Assembly (NCBI GenBank): GCA_020851455.1
Contig: JADZCT010000045.1
Span: 62,001 to 126,000, forward strand
Direction: 5' to 3'
Length of the DNA stretch: 64,000 nucleotides
From: Gemmatimonadaceae bacterium
Lineage (GTDB): Bacteria; Gemmatimonadota; Gemmatimonadetes; Gemmatimonadales; Gemmatimonadaceae
Below, piece by piece: positions 56,797 through 64,000 of the stretch (the stretch's first letter is position 1; each line of letters begins with the position of its first letter). A program made the translations under genes and the position numbers. The notes beneath the pieces were generated by a model, which worked only from the letters and a program-made list of their open reading frames with translations, ran no database searches and was not told the DNA's origin.

Positions 56797-59040
56797 ATGA
56801 CGAAGCCATCCCCCCGCCGGTTCCTCACGGGCACGCTCGTGGCGTCAGCCGCCGTAGCGCTCGCCGTACCCCTGACGCAGTCCGTGGCGCGGCAGGGCAC
56901 GGGACTTGTGCGCGGCAACAAGCCGGGCGAGTGGCGCTACTGGGCCGCCGACGCGTGGAGCACACGCTACTCGCCGCTCGACCAGGTCAACGCGTCCAAC
57001 TTCAGCCAGCTCGAGGTGAAATGGCAGTGGAATGCGGCGAAGGACGGCATAGACGAGTATTACCGCACCACCCCGCTCTACGCGAACGGTCGCCTCTTCA
57101 CCGTCGCGACGACGCACCGCTACGCGTACGCGATTGACCCGGCCACGGGCAAGACGCTCTGGGAGTGGAACACGTTCAACGAAGGCATCCGCTACCAGAA
57201 GGCACCGCGCCAGTTCGCGGGCCGCGGTCCGGCGTACTGGACGGACGGTGTCAACGAGCGTCTGATTGTCGTGACTCCCGGGTACCATATGGTGTCGCTC
57301 GACGCGAAGACCGGGAAGCCCGATCCTGCGTTCGGCAGGAACGGAATCGTGGATCTTCAGGACGGGCTTGGGTACAAGCTCGTCCCGCTCGCCGTGGATG
57401 ACTCCGGGCCGCTCGTCATTTCGGAAGCAGCGCCGGCACGCCGGGAGAAGCCGGGCGAGAAGTGGGATCCAGTGACGAAGACCGGCGCCGACGGCACGAT
57501 CGGCATTGACCCCGCGGAAGGGCAGATCGCATCGAGCTCGCCGCCCATCATCGTGGGCAACGTGATCGTCGTCGGCAACTCCTCGATGCACGGCTACTAC
57601 CCGATCAACCTGCACAACATCCCCGGCCACATCCGCGGGTTCGACATCAAGACCGGCAAGCAACTCTGGAACTTCAACCTGGTGCCGCAGCCCGGTGAGT
57701 TCGGAGCCGAAACGTGGAAGAGCGGCTCAAAGGTGGGCACGCCGGGCGTCGGCAAGGTTGACGCGTGGGCCACCTACTCCGCCGACCCTGAGCTGGGCAT
57801 GGTGTACGTTCCGGTGGGAATGCCCCCTGCGGACGAATACGGCGGCCACCGGCTCGGCGACAACCTCTACTCGACGAGCGTCGTTGCACTCGACGTGAAA
57901 ACCGGCAAGCGCAAGTGGCACTTCCAGGCGACGCACCACGATATCTGGGACTACGACATCTCGATGGCGCCGAACCTGCTCGACGTGGTGATTGACGGGA
58001 AGCCGCGCAAGATCGTCGCGGCCACTGGAAAGCAGGGCTGGGTGTACGCGCTCGACCGCGTGACGGGCGCGCCGATCTGGCCGATCGTCGAGACCAGGGT
58101 CGGGGCGAGCGAAGTGCCGGGCGAGGAGGCGTCGCCCACGCAGCCGATTCCCTCGAAGCCGGCGCCGTACTCGCAGCAGGGACTGCTGGAGGGCGACCTT
58201 ATTGACTACACACCCGCGATCAAGGATTCGGCGCTCAAGATAGCGAAGCTCTGCAGGATGGGCCCGTACTACATTCCCGCGTCGCCCGCCGATGGCGTCG
58301 GGAAGAACGGGCCGAGCGAGTACAAGTGCTCGTGGTACGCGCCCGGCGCCAGCGGCGGAGTGAACATTGACGGCGGCACGGCCGCCGACCCAGAGTCCGG
58401 GATGATCTACGTGGGAAGCCAGAGCGGGCTCACGACGATCGCAGTGCAGAAAGACCCGTGCTCGTACCTCGACTACACGTCGCCGCACAACAGTTGCGGG
58501 CTGATCGGCGCCGCGCCGATGCCGCCGGGATACGTTGCGCCCGCCGATGCCGGGGCCGGCCGCGGCGGGTTCCGCCGGGTGGGCCCAGGGTCAACGATTG
58601 ACGGCATCTCGATCCTGAAGCCGAAGGAAGCAGGCGGTATCACCGCGTACGACATGAAGACGGGCGACAGGAAGTGGTGGCAGCCGAACGGCGGCATCTA
58701 CCGCGACGCCGTGCCGAACGCACCCTCCGGCTCGACACTCTGGCAGGGCGTGACGTTGCCTCAGGTGGCAAACACCACGAGCCAGCCGGAACTGATCGTT
58801 ACGAAGACGTTGCTCATCAACGGTCTTGGACGCGGAGGCGGCGGCGCGCGTGGCGGGGCGGCCGCCGGCCCGCGGCTCTACGCGTTCGACAAGGCGACCG
58901 GTCGCCCGGCGGGGTCGGTAGCCATCCCCGCGCTCAACACAGCCGTGCCAATGACCTTCATGCACCAGGGCAAGCAGTACATCGTGTACGCCGAGGGCGG
59001 AGGCGGCTCCACCAAGCTCACGGCGCTGGCCCTGCCCTGA
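56797..59040 (+). CDS. PQQ-dependent dehydrogenase (quinoprotein, glucose-dehydrogenase-like)
   Basis: 747 residues with a signal peptide (residues about 8-35). An eight-bladed propeller with the quinoprotein opening WRYWAADAWSTRYSPLDQVN and conserved strands GKTLWEWNTF, KRKWHFQATHHDIWDYDISM and GKQGWVYALDRVTGAPIWPI. Oxidises a sugar or alcohol in the periplasm, passing electrons to the adjacent cytochrome c. No fused cytochrome domain. A Gly/Arg-rich loop (GLGRGGGGARGGAAAG) lies near the C-terminus. ATG 56797 has GGAAGGAG 8 nt upstream; GTG 56791 is too close to it. PQQ biosynthesis genes are not in the window. Confidence 0.88.
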   Translation: MTKPSPRRFLTGTLVASAAVALAVPLTQSVARQGTGLVRGNKPGEWRYWAADAWSTRYSPLDQVNASNFSQLEVKWQWNAAKDGIDEYYRTTPLYANGRLFTVATTHRYAYAIDPATGKTLWEWNTFNEGIRYQKAPRQFAGRGPAYWTDGVNERLIVVTPGYHMVSLDAKTGKPDPAFGRNGIVDLQDGLGYKLVPLAVDDSGPLVISEAAPARREKPGEKWDPVTKTGADGTIGIDPAEGQIASSSPPIIVGNVIVVGNSSMHGYYPINLHNIPGHIRGFDIKTGKQLWNFNLVPQPGEFGAETWKSGSKVGTPGVGKVDAWATYSADPELGMVYVPVGMPPADEYGGHRLGDNLYSTSVVALDVKTGKRKWHFQATHHDIWDYDISMAPNLLDVVIDGKPRKIVAATGKQGWVYALDRVTGAPIWPIVETRVGASEVPGEEASPTQPIPSKPAPYSQQGLLEGDLIDYTPAIKDSALKIAKLCRMGPYYIPASPADGVGKNGPSEYKCSWYAPGASGGVNIDGGTAADPESGMIYVGSQSGLTTIAVQKDPCSYLDYTSPHNSCGLIGAAPMPPGYVAPADAGAGRGGFRRVGPGSTIDGISILKPKEAGGITAYDMKTGDRKWWQPNGGIYRDAVPNAPSGSTLWQGVTLPQVANTTSQPELIVTKTLLINGLGRGGGGARGGAAAGPRLYAFDKATGRPAGSVAIPALNTAVPMTFMHQGKQYIVYAEGGGGSTKLTALALP

Positions 59041-59087
59041 CGTGCCACGGCGCGTAGCGGCCGCCCTCCAGCAACAGGAGATTGCAC

Positions 59088-59360
59088 ATGGATGCGTTGC
59101 AAGTAGCGCTGGTGGTGCTCCTCGCCCTCCTGGTGGGGATGCTCGCGCCGGTGCTCGTCCAGCTCTACCTCGCGCTGCGGCAGATGCGCGAGGCGCTCAC
59201 CGACACAAAGGCGCACCTCGACCCCGTGCTGCGCAAGATCGAGGGCGCGGCGAACCTTTCAACGGCGCTCGCGGTAGCCGTCACCGCGGGCGTGCGCGCG
59301 TACCGGGAATCGGCCGGGGCAGCCCACGGGCGCAACGTCAACGAGGAGAAAGAGGCATGA
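59088..59360 (+). CDS. Small membrane protein, DUF948-like
   Basis: 90 residues. One N-terminal membrane helix (LQVALVVLLALLVGMLAPVLVQLYLAL, quoted as ALVVLLALLVGMLAPVLVQL) is followed by a short coiled region (LRQMREALTDTKAHLDPVLRKI) as in DUF948 proteins. Function unknown. AACAGGAG lies 7 nt before ATG 59088. The stop overlaps the start of the YtxH-like gene (ATGA), so the two form a small envelope-associated pair. Confidence 0.65.
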   Translation: MDALQVALVVLLALLVGMLAPVLVQLYLALRQMREALTDTKAHLDPVLRKIEGAANLSTALAVAVTAGVRAYRESAGAAHGRNVNEEKEA

Positions 59361-59602
59361 GCGACAGGAATGGTTACAGCGGCGCCGACCTGCTGCTGGC
59401 AGCGGCCGCCGGCGCTGCCGTGGGCGCCATCGCAGCGCTGCTGCTCGCCCCCCGCTCCGGGCGCGAGACCCGCGAGCGGATCGCCGGGCTGGTGGACGGC
59501 GCCAAGGCAAGGGCGGAGAACCTTCCGCTGGCTGTCAGGGCCGGCGCGGCGGCCGCACGCGAGGCGTTCGTCGAGGCAATGGACAAGCAGGCGCCAGCAT
59601 AG
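59357..59602 (+). CDS. YtxH-like small protein
   Basis: 81 residues. Hydrophobic Ala/Gly-rich helix (GADLLLAAAAGAAVGAIAALLLAP) followed by RSGRETRERIAGLVDGAKARAE, the YtxH signature (LLAPxSGxETR). YtxH proteins are general-stress proteins in Firmicutes and of unknown biochemical role. Translationally coupled to the DUF948-like gene. Confidence 0.82.
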   Translation: MSDRNGYSGADLLLAAAAGAAVGAIAALLLAPRSGRETRERIAGLVDGAKARAENLPLAVRAGAAAAREAFVEAMDKQAPA

Positions 59603-59645
59603 GGCGCGCCGCCCGACCCGGCGCGGCGCCGCTCCCGCGCGCCAC

Positions 59646-59664
59646 TATATCGTGACACGATATA
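59646..59664. promoter_or_regulatory. Perfect 9+1+9 palindrome at the MarR gene promoter
   Basis: TATATCGTG, A, CACGATATA. It overlaps the presumed -10 (TATATA/TATATT at 59661-59668) and ends 9 nt before the GTG start, so a bound dimer would block transcription. Size and symmetry fit a MarR-family operator; autoregulation of marR-clc is inference. Confidence 0.75.
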
Positions 59665-59668
59665 TATT
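59661..59668 (+). promoter_or_regulatory. -10 region of the MarR-ClC operon
   Basis: TATATA at 59661-59666 (7 nt before GTG) or TATATT at 59663-59668 (5 nt before). Partly inside the palindrome. GGAG at 59669-59672 is too close to the GTG to act normally, so a leaderless start is likely. Confidence 0.5.
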
Positions 59669-59673
59669 GGAGA

Positions 59674-60114
59674 GTGCCCCGCGCCCCAGCCGTAACAGGC
59701 CACGAATACCGCTCGCTCGCCGACGTCAGACACGCCATCAGGCAGTTCCTCGCGTTCAGCGAGGCGGCTGCGCGCAAGGCCGGAGTCGAGCCGCAGCAGC
59801 ACCAGCTCCTCCTGGCCATACGCGGGCTCCCTGAGGGAGCCCGCGCCGACGTCACCACGCTCGCGGAGCGGCTCCAGGTAAGGCACCACAGCGCGGTCGA
59901 GCTCATTGGCCGCGCCGAGGCCGCAGGGTTCGTCGCGCGCGCCGCCGACCCTGCCGACGCCCGCCGCGTGATCGTGCGCCTCACACGCCGGGGGGGCTCC
60001 GTTCTGGAACGCCTCTCGCGCAGGCACCGCGCCAAAATCGCGTCCCTCAGCCGCCGCCTCGACGCCGCCCTGCGCACGCTGGTCCGCCCGGAAGCGCGAA
60101 GACTCGATGGCTAG
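59674..60114 (+). CDS. MarR-family transcriptional regulator
   Basis: 146 residues. Winged helix with GVEPQQHQLLLAIRGLPEG, DVTTLAERLQVRHHSAVELIGRAEAAGFV and the basic wing RAADPADARRVIVRLT, followed by a dimerisation helix. Starts at GTG 59674, with no other usable in-frame start nearby. A perfect palindrome overlaps its promoter. Its end overlaps the ClC channel gene by 8 nt, so the two are co-transcribed and the regulator probably controls the channel. The ligand is unknown. Confidence 0.88.
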   Translation: MPRAPAVTGHEYRSLADVRHAIRQFLAFSEAAARKAGVEPQQHQLLLAIRGLPEGARADVTTLAERLQVRHHSAVELIGRAEAAGFVARAADPADARRVIVRLTRRGGSVLERLSRRHRAKIASLSRRLDAALRTLVRPEARRLDG

Positions 60115-61723
60115 CGCCGCGCGGGCACACCTGGCCGACTTCACCGTCACACGGCGCGTGATTCCCATCGCCGTGATCGCGTGCGCCATCGGCGCGCTCT
60201 GCGCGGTCGTCGCGCTGGCGCTGCTGCGCCTGATCGCGCTATGCACGAACATCTTCTACTACGGCAGCTTCTCGTTTGGCGCCGCCACGCCGGTCGGAAA
60301 CCACCTCGGGGCGTGGGCGGTGCTCCTGCCCGCCGCGGGCGGCCTCCTGGTCGGCTTCATGGCGCGCTTTGGCAGCGACCGCATTCGTGGTCACGGAATC
60401 CCGGAGGCGATCGAGGCGATCCTTACGCGCGGCAGCCGCGTGGATCTCAGGGTCGCGCTCCTCAAGCCGATCTCGGCCGCGGTGTCCATTGGCTCCGGCG
60501 GCCCGTTTGGCGCGGAGGGGCCTATCATCATGACCGGCGGTGCGTTCGGCTCCCTCATCGCGCAGCGGTTCCACCTTACGTCGGCAGAGCGGAAGACGCT
60601 CCTCGTTGCCGGCGCGGCCGCAGGGATGTCTGCCACTTTCGGAGCGCCGATCGCATCGGCGCTGCTCGCGGTGGAGCTCCTTCTCTTCGAGTGGAAGCCC
60701 AGGAGCCTCATACCAGTTGCCGCTGCGAGCGCCACCGCCGCCGCGCTGCGTCCACTGGTGCTGGGCCCCGGTCCGCTCTTCCCGACGGCGCCCCTCCCGG
60801 CCCCGCCTGGCGGGCTCACGCTGGCGGCGTGCGTCCCCGTTGGACTCGCCGCGGGAGCGCTCGCTGCACTGATGGCGCACGCAGTGTGGACCGCGGAGAA
60901 CGCTTTCGAGCGGCTCCCGATCCCGTGGATGTGGTGGCCGGCCATTGGAGGGCTCGTCGTCGGGCTGGGGGGACTCATCAGCCCGCATGCGCTGGGCGTG
61001 GGCTACGACGTGATCGCTGACCTGCTCGCCGGGTCGCTCGTCCTGCGCGTTGCGGCAGCGCTGGCGATCGTAAAGGCTCTGATCTGGGCGGTCGCGCTGG
61101 GGTCGGGTACGTCGGGCGGCGTGCTGGCGCCGCTTCTCATAATCGGCGCGGGGATGGGGTCACTGCTCGCGCCCTTGCTTCCGGCTGCCGGCGTGGCGTT
61201 CTGGCCCCTCATCGGAATGGCCGGAATCCTCGGCGGCGCCATGGGAGTCCCGTTCACCGCGGTAGTGTTCGCGCTCGAGCTCACGCACGACGTGAACATG
61301 CTCCTGCCGCTCATGATCGCGGTGATGGCGGCGAACGCCTTCACGTCGCTCGCGCTCCGCCGCTCGATCCTCACGGAGAAGATAGACCGTCGCGGCTTTC
61401 ACCTGAGCCGCGAGTACGCCACCGACCCGCTGGAACTTCTCTTCGTTCGCGACGTGATGACGCCCGCCGATGGCGACACCGTTCGCGAGCCGGGCACGTA
61501 CGCCACCCACCCGAACGACCCGCTGACGCATGCCGTGAACCGGATGGCCGAGCGTGGCTGCACGACGCTAGTGGTGACCCCACGCGGGCACCCTGAGCAG
61601 GTGGTAGGGCATGTGTCGCTCGACCAGTTGCTGGCGGCGCGCGGGCGCCATCTGGAGGAAGAGCGCCAGCGCGACGGAAGCGTCCCGCTCACTGCGTTCA
61701 TGCCGCCCTGGTTGCGGCGCTGA
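60107..61723 (+). CDS. ClC-family chloride channel or transporter with C-terminal CBS region
   Basis: 538 residues, about 10-18 membrane passes. Ion-path motifs are SIGSGGPFGAEGP (gating Glu in GxEGP), SATFGAPIASALLAVELL, GSGTSGGVLAPLL and GMAGILGGAMGVPFTAVVFALEL. A CBS region follows at about residues 440-520 (LLFVRDVMTPADGDTV, TYATHPNDPLTHAV, CTTLVVTPRG), possibly binding adenine nucleotides. Whether it is a Cl-/H+ antiporter, a fluoride exporter or a channel cannot be told. Controlled by the overlapping MarR gene. Confidence 0.9.
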   Translation: MASAARAHLADFTVTRRVIPIAVIACAIGALCAVVALALLRLIALCTNIFYYGSFSFGAATPVGNHLGAWAVLLPAAGGLLVGFMARFGSDRIRGHGIPEAIEAILTRGSRVDLRVALLKPISAAVSIGSGGPFGAEGPIIMTGGAFGSLIAQRFHLTSAERKTLLVAGAAAGMSATFGAPIASALLAVELLLFEWKPRSLIPVAAASATAAALRPLVLGPGPLFPTAPLPAPPGGLTLAACVPVGLAAGALAALMAHAVWTAENAFERLPIPWMWWPAIGGLVVGLGGLISPHALGVGYDVIADLLAGSLVLRVAAALAIVKALIWAVALGSGTSGGVLAPLLIIGAGMGSLLAPLLPAAGVAFWPLIGMAGILGGAMGVPFTAVVFALELTHDVNMLLPLMIAVMAANAFTSLALRRSILTEKIDRRGFHLSREYATDPLELLFVRDVMTPADGDTVREPGTYATHPNDPLTHAVNRMAERGCTTLVVTPRGHPEQVVGHVSLDQLLAARGRHLEEERQRDGSVPLTAFMPPWLRR

Positions 61724-61814
61724 CCCGGGCGGCGCGCCACTCGCCCAGCGGCACCGGTGACTCCGGCGGAGGCATAGGCGGCTGCGGGCTACCGCGGCCG
61801 GACGTCGTGGCGGA

Positions 61815-63017
61815 CTACGGCTGCCGGACGTACCTCATGAGCGCCTTTGGTCCGACCTCGGCGCCATAGATCACACCGTTCCGGTCCACCGCGACACCCT
61901 CGGCCACCCATGTGTTGCCGGCGCACGGTTGCCCGGCGGAGCCCGCCGACGGCGGAGCGCCGGCTGCCTGGATGCGGGCGTAACAGGTGGGCATGGGGTC
62001 GGGGATGAAGGCGGCGACCTTGCCGTCGCGCACGCTGCCGATCCGGATGCCCCGCTTCCACGCCCAGTGCGACGGGCTCACCGAACCCGACTCCGAGTCG
62101 GCCACGTAGATGGTGTCGTGCGCGTCAATGTAGATGCCGCTCGGCCGCGAGAACTGGTGCCACGTCGCGAGCAGCTTCATCCCGTTTGCGGGATCGAAAA
62201 CCTTGATGCGGTTGTAGCTGCGGTCGCCCACATAGAGCAGGCCGCGCGAGTCGAGCGCAACCGCGTGCGGCTGCATGAACGAAAACGGATCGTCGCGCTT
62301 GGTCGTGTCGGCGTATGTGCCCCACTCGCCGGTGAGCTTACCCGCGCGGTCGAAGCGAAGGACCCGCGCGGGCGACGTGCCCTGCCCGTCACCGTGCCCC
62401 TCTACCACCCAGATGTCGCCGTTGGGTGCGGTGGCGACGTTGTTCGGCTGGAAGAAGTACGACCCGATCGCCGTGTCGCCGCCGGCCTTTCCGAGCGTCA
62501 TGAGCAGTTCGCCGTCCGGCGAAAACTTGAAGATCTGGTGGCCGGTGGCGAGCGGCGCCTGCGGTGCCGCTGGCACTGCGCGGCCTCCTGCAGGATCGGC
62601 GCCGCCGCGGCCAACGCCCGTCCGGCCGCCACGGGCTCCGCCGCCGGCGCCAGTGCACGCGCAGTCCACCACCCAGACGTTGCCGTCGCGGTCCACATGG
62701 ATCCCGTGCGGCGAGCGGATCATCCCGGCGCCGAAGCGCTTCACAAGGTTCCCGTTCGCGTCGAACTTGAGCACCGGATCCAGCGGCGACCCCACGCAGT
62801 CGTTCTGCCCGCAGCGCTCGGCAACCCAGACGCTCACGCCGTCCTTGTCAACTGCTACGGCACTCGTCGAGCCCCACGCGCGGCCGTCGGGCATCTTCGC
62901 CCAGCCAGCCACGGCGCGGTAAGGGTTGGGCGCGTCGTTGACTGGCGCCGCCTGCGCGCCGAGGACGCCCGCAAGTGCCACTATCGAGCCAAGGGCCGTG
63001 AACCGGGTGGGTAGCAT
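61815..63017 (-). CDS. Exported NHL-repeat beta-propeller protein, third copy
   Basis: 400 residues. Signal peptide at about 1-25. Propeller strands include AVAVDKDGVSVWVAERCG, VLKFDANGNLVKRFG, SPHGIHVDRDGNVWVVDCACTGAG and ALDSRGLLYVGDRSYNRIKVFD. It is related to the tandem pair at 49918-52466 but lacks their CC motif, having single cysteines elsewhere (CGQNDCVGS, DCAC). A long Gly/Arg-rich loop is present (GAGGGARGGRTGVGRGG). TATTAT ends 6 nt before ATG 63017, so a leaderless transcript is likely. Function unknown; SMP-30-like lactonase activity is one possibility. Confidence 0.8.
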   Translation of the reverse strand: MLPTRFTALGSIVALAGVLGAQAAPVNDAPNPYRAVAGWAKMPDGRAWGSTSAVAVDKDGVSVWVAERCGQNDCVGSPLDPVLKFDANGNLVKRFGAGMIRSPHGIHVDRDGNVWVVDCACTGAGGGARGGRTGVGRGGADPAGGRAVPAAPQAPLATGHQIFKFSPDGELLMTLGKAGGDTAIGSYFFQPNNVATAPNGDIWVVEGHGDGQGTSPARVLRFDRAGKLTGEWGTYADTTKRDDPFSFMQPHAVALDSRGLLYVGDRSYNRIKVFDPANGMKLLATWHQFSRPSGIYIDAHDTIYVADSESGSVSPSHWAWKRGIRIGSVRDGKVAAFIPDPMPTCYARIQAAGAPPSAGSAGQPCAGNTWVAEGVAVDRNGVIYGAEVGPKALMRYVRQP

Positions 63018-63023
63018 GCGCAG

Positions 63024-63029
63024 ATAATA
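63024..63029 (-). promoter_or_regulatory. -10 box (TATTAT) for the third beta-propeller gene
   Basis: Minus-strand TATTAT, 6-nt spacer, ATG. The best -10 match of the leaderless-type set in this window. Confidence 0.5.
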
Positions 63030-63086
63030 GGCGCCGCCCGGCTGCGCGGCCAGTGTCGGGTGCCATTTGCCGCGCCCGCTATCGGC

Positions 63087-64000
63087 CTAGAAGTAGATCA
63101 CCACATTCGTGCCGCCGCTGCCGAGGTTGTCGAGGCGCGGGTTCACGATGTTGCTGAGGAGCGAGCCGAAGGTGTACGAGAGACTGACGAACGCCGAGTA
63201 CTGGTAGGCAGTCGCGCGCGACCGCTGCTGGGTGAGGACCTCGTCGCGCGAAAGCCCCGCGGCGGCGATGTAGAGCTGGTCGTGCACTTTGGAAGCCGAC
63301 GCAAACAACGAGAGCGAGAACCCCTTCGCAAGCCGGAGATCAACGCTCCCCGACACTCCCATGTTGTACTTGGAAAGGTCGTGAAGGTATTGGGAGAAGC
63401 TCGCCTGGCCGTTCACCGATCCCCACGTCTGGCGCATGCTCGTGGCAAGGATGGCCTGCTGCTGCGGGCGCGTCTCCTCGGTCTGAAAGTAGATCGTTTC
63501 GTCCGTGTAGCGGAAGTGTCGCGCGCCAAGCGCATAGATCGCGACGAACTGGTTGCGCGTGGCGTCGGACCACGGGAAGAAGTTGTATTCCGCCGAGGCG
63601 AACGCGTTACCGTAGAACTTCTGGTTATTGTAGTCCGACGCCCCCGCCCCGCCGGAAAGCCCGGCCGACCAGTGCTGGCCATAGCTCTTCACCGCGCGGA
63701 ACGTGTTGCTGTAGCTGCGGAGGGCGAAGAAGCTCTCGCTTCCATCCGAGAAGCTGTACCGACTCTCGTTGTAGCTGCCGGAGGCCGAGAACGAAAGCTT
63801 CAGGTCTTCCGTGGTTCGGCGCGCCGAGAGACTGCCGGAGTAGGACGCGCGCCGCGACTCGCTTTCACCACCAAGGTTACTGGTGCCCCCCACGCGGAAC
63901 ACCCAGAAGTTCCACGGGTCGTGGCGTGACGTAACGGCCGCGCCAGGTGCGACCGAGGGCGCGGCGTAGGCAAGCGAGAGGAGCGGCGCGGCAGGCGATT
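63087..64000 (-). CDS. Outer-membrane beta-barrel-like protein, C-terminal part (runs off window)
   Basis: Open to the window edge, about 303 residues visible. Alternating hydrophobic/polar strands rich in Ser, Tyr and Asn (YSGSLSARRTTEDLKLSFSAS, FASAEYNFFPWSD, VSLSYTFGSLLSN) and a C-terminal aromatic (VVIYF) indicate a membrane barrel. DPWNFWVFRVGG near the left of the visible part marks the strand-rich domain. The true start lies beyond 64000; an internal GTG at 63902 is not the start because coding character continues upstream. No named family recognised. Confidence 0.7.
   Translation of the reverse strand, partial: SPAAPLLSLAYAAPSVAPGAAVTSRHDPWNFWVFRVGGTSNLGGESESRRASYSGSLSARRTTEDLKLSFSASGSYNESRYSFSDGSESFFALRSYSNTFRAVKSYGQHWSAGLSGGAGASDYNNQKFYGNAFASAEYNFFPWSDATRNQFVAIYALGARHFRYTDETIYFQTEETRPQQQAILATSMRQTWGSVNGQASFSQYLHDLSKYNMGVSGSVDLRLAKGFSLSLFASASKVHDQLYIAAAGLSRDEVLTQQRSRATAYQYSAFVSLSYTFGSLLSNIVNPRLDNLGSGGTNVVIYF

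Noticed and set aside
61724-61814. Possible terminator or repeat in the ClC / beta-propeller convergent gap
   Set aside because: Only short imperfect stems and a 9-nt direct repeat (GCCGGACGT-like); nothing beyond what GC-rich sequence gives by chance.

Overview
The window is a dense, GC-rich (visibly well above 60 percent) bacterial chromosome segment with about 50 genes on both strands and short intergenic gaps. I see no rRNA, tRNA, CRISPR array, insertion sequence, integrase or phage gene. The mix suggests Gemmatimonadota or a close relative: many secreted peptidases and beta-propeller enzymes with Gly/Arg-rich insertions, a TamA/TamB-type outer-membrane pair, DUF1080, DUF4142 and SIMPL proteins, and PQQ and GMC oxidoreductases. 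That assignment is inference from family content, not from a marker gene.

Layout. 1-4077 (minus): a sugar-phosphate operon tal-pyk-MBL hydrolase-pgi. 4201-8077 (minus): an ArsR-methyltransferase fusion, ahcY and an M19 dipeptidase. 8117-8821: a methyltransferase and hrpB, divergent. 8821-17942 (plus): hrpB, a TamA/BamA-like barrel protein and a giant TamB-like protein. 17967-21734: a short MscL, an aquaporin, DUF1080, a nucleoside-permease-type MFS transporter and CutC. 21753-25805 (minus): proline dehydrogenase, Gfo/Idh/MocA oxidoreductase, PAP2 phosphatase and a cytochrome c'-like lipoprotein. 26012-29746: an M1 peptidase, a cysteine-rich SufR-like repressor, a divergent cupredoxin lipoprotein and a DUF4142 protein. 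29857-38683 (minus): glycosyltransferase, sugar-nucleotide epimerase, gluconate-dehydrogenase-type subunit 3 with a GMC flavoprotein, a two-domain PPK2 enzyme, a TIM-barrel isomerase, a Zn-dehydrogenase and a DinB protein.

38684-41722: a diguanylate cyclase lying between two decayed gene fragments, a CoA-binding protein and an exported beta-rich protein. 41735-52466: secreted S9, SIMPL, M1 and S9A proteins and two tandem beta-propellers. 52536-61723: HupE/UreJ, trpS, tyrA, a cytochrome c plus PQQ quinoprotein pair, DUF948-like and YtxH proteins, a MarR regulator and a ClC channel. 61815-64000 (minus): a third beta-propeller and a partial outer-membrane barrel protein.

Genes that plausibly work together: ArsR-methyltransferase with ahcY (SAM/SAH cycle); the barrel protein with the TamB-like protein (envelope assembly); the GMC flavoprotein with subunit 3 and, separately, the quinoprotein with cytochrome c (periplasmic sugar or alcohol oxidation); MarR with ClC. 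Three perfect palindromes (8056-8077, 28653-28680, 59646-59664) sit at the starts of three regulator genes and look like autoregulatory operators. Nine genes without a Shine-Dalgarno site carry a TAnnnT-like box 5-8 nt before the start codon, suggesting leaderless transcripts. Across the whole window Ile-Asp and Val-Asp pairs are spelled so as to avoid RTCGAY hexamers, which points to a restriction or methylation pressure.
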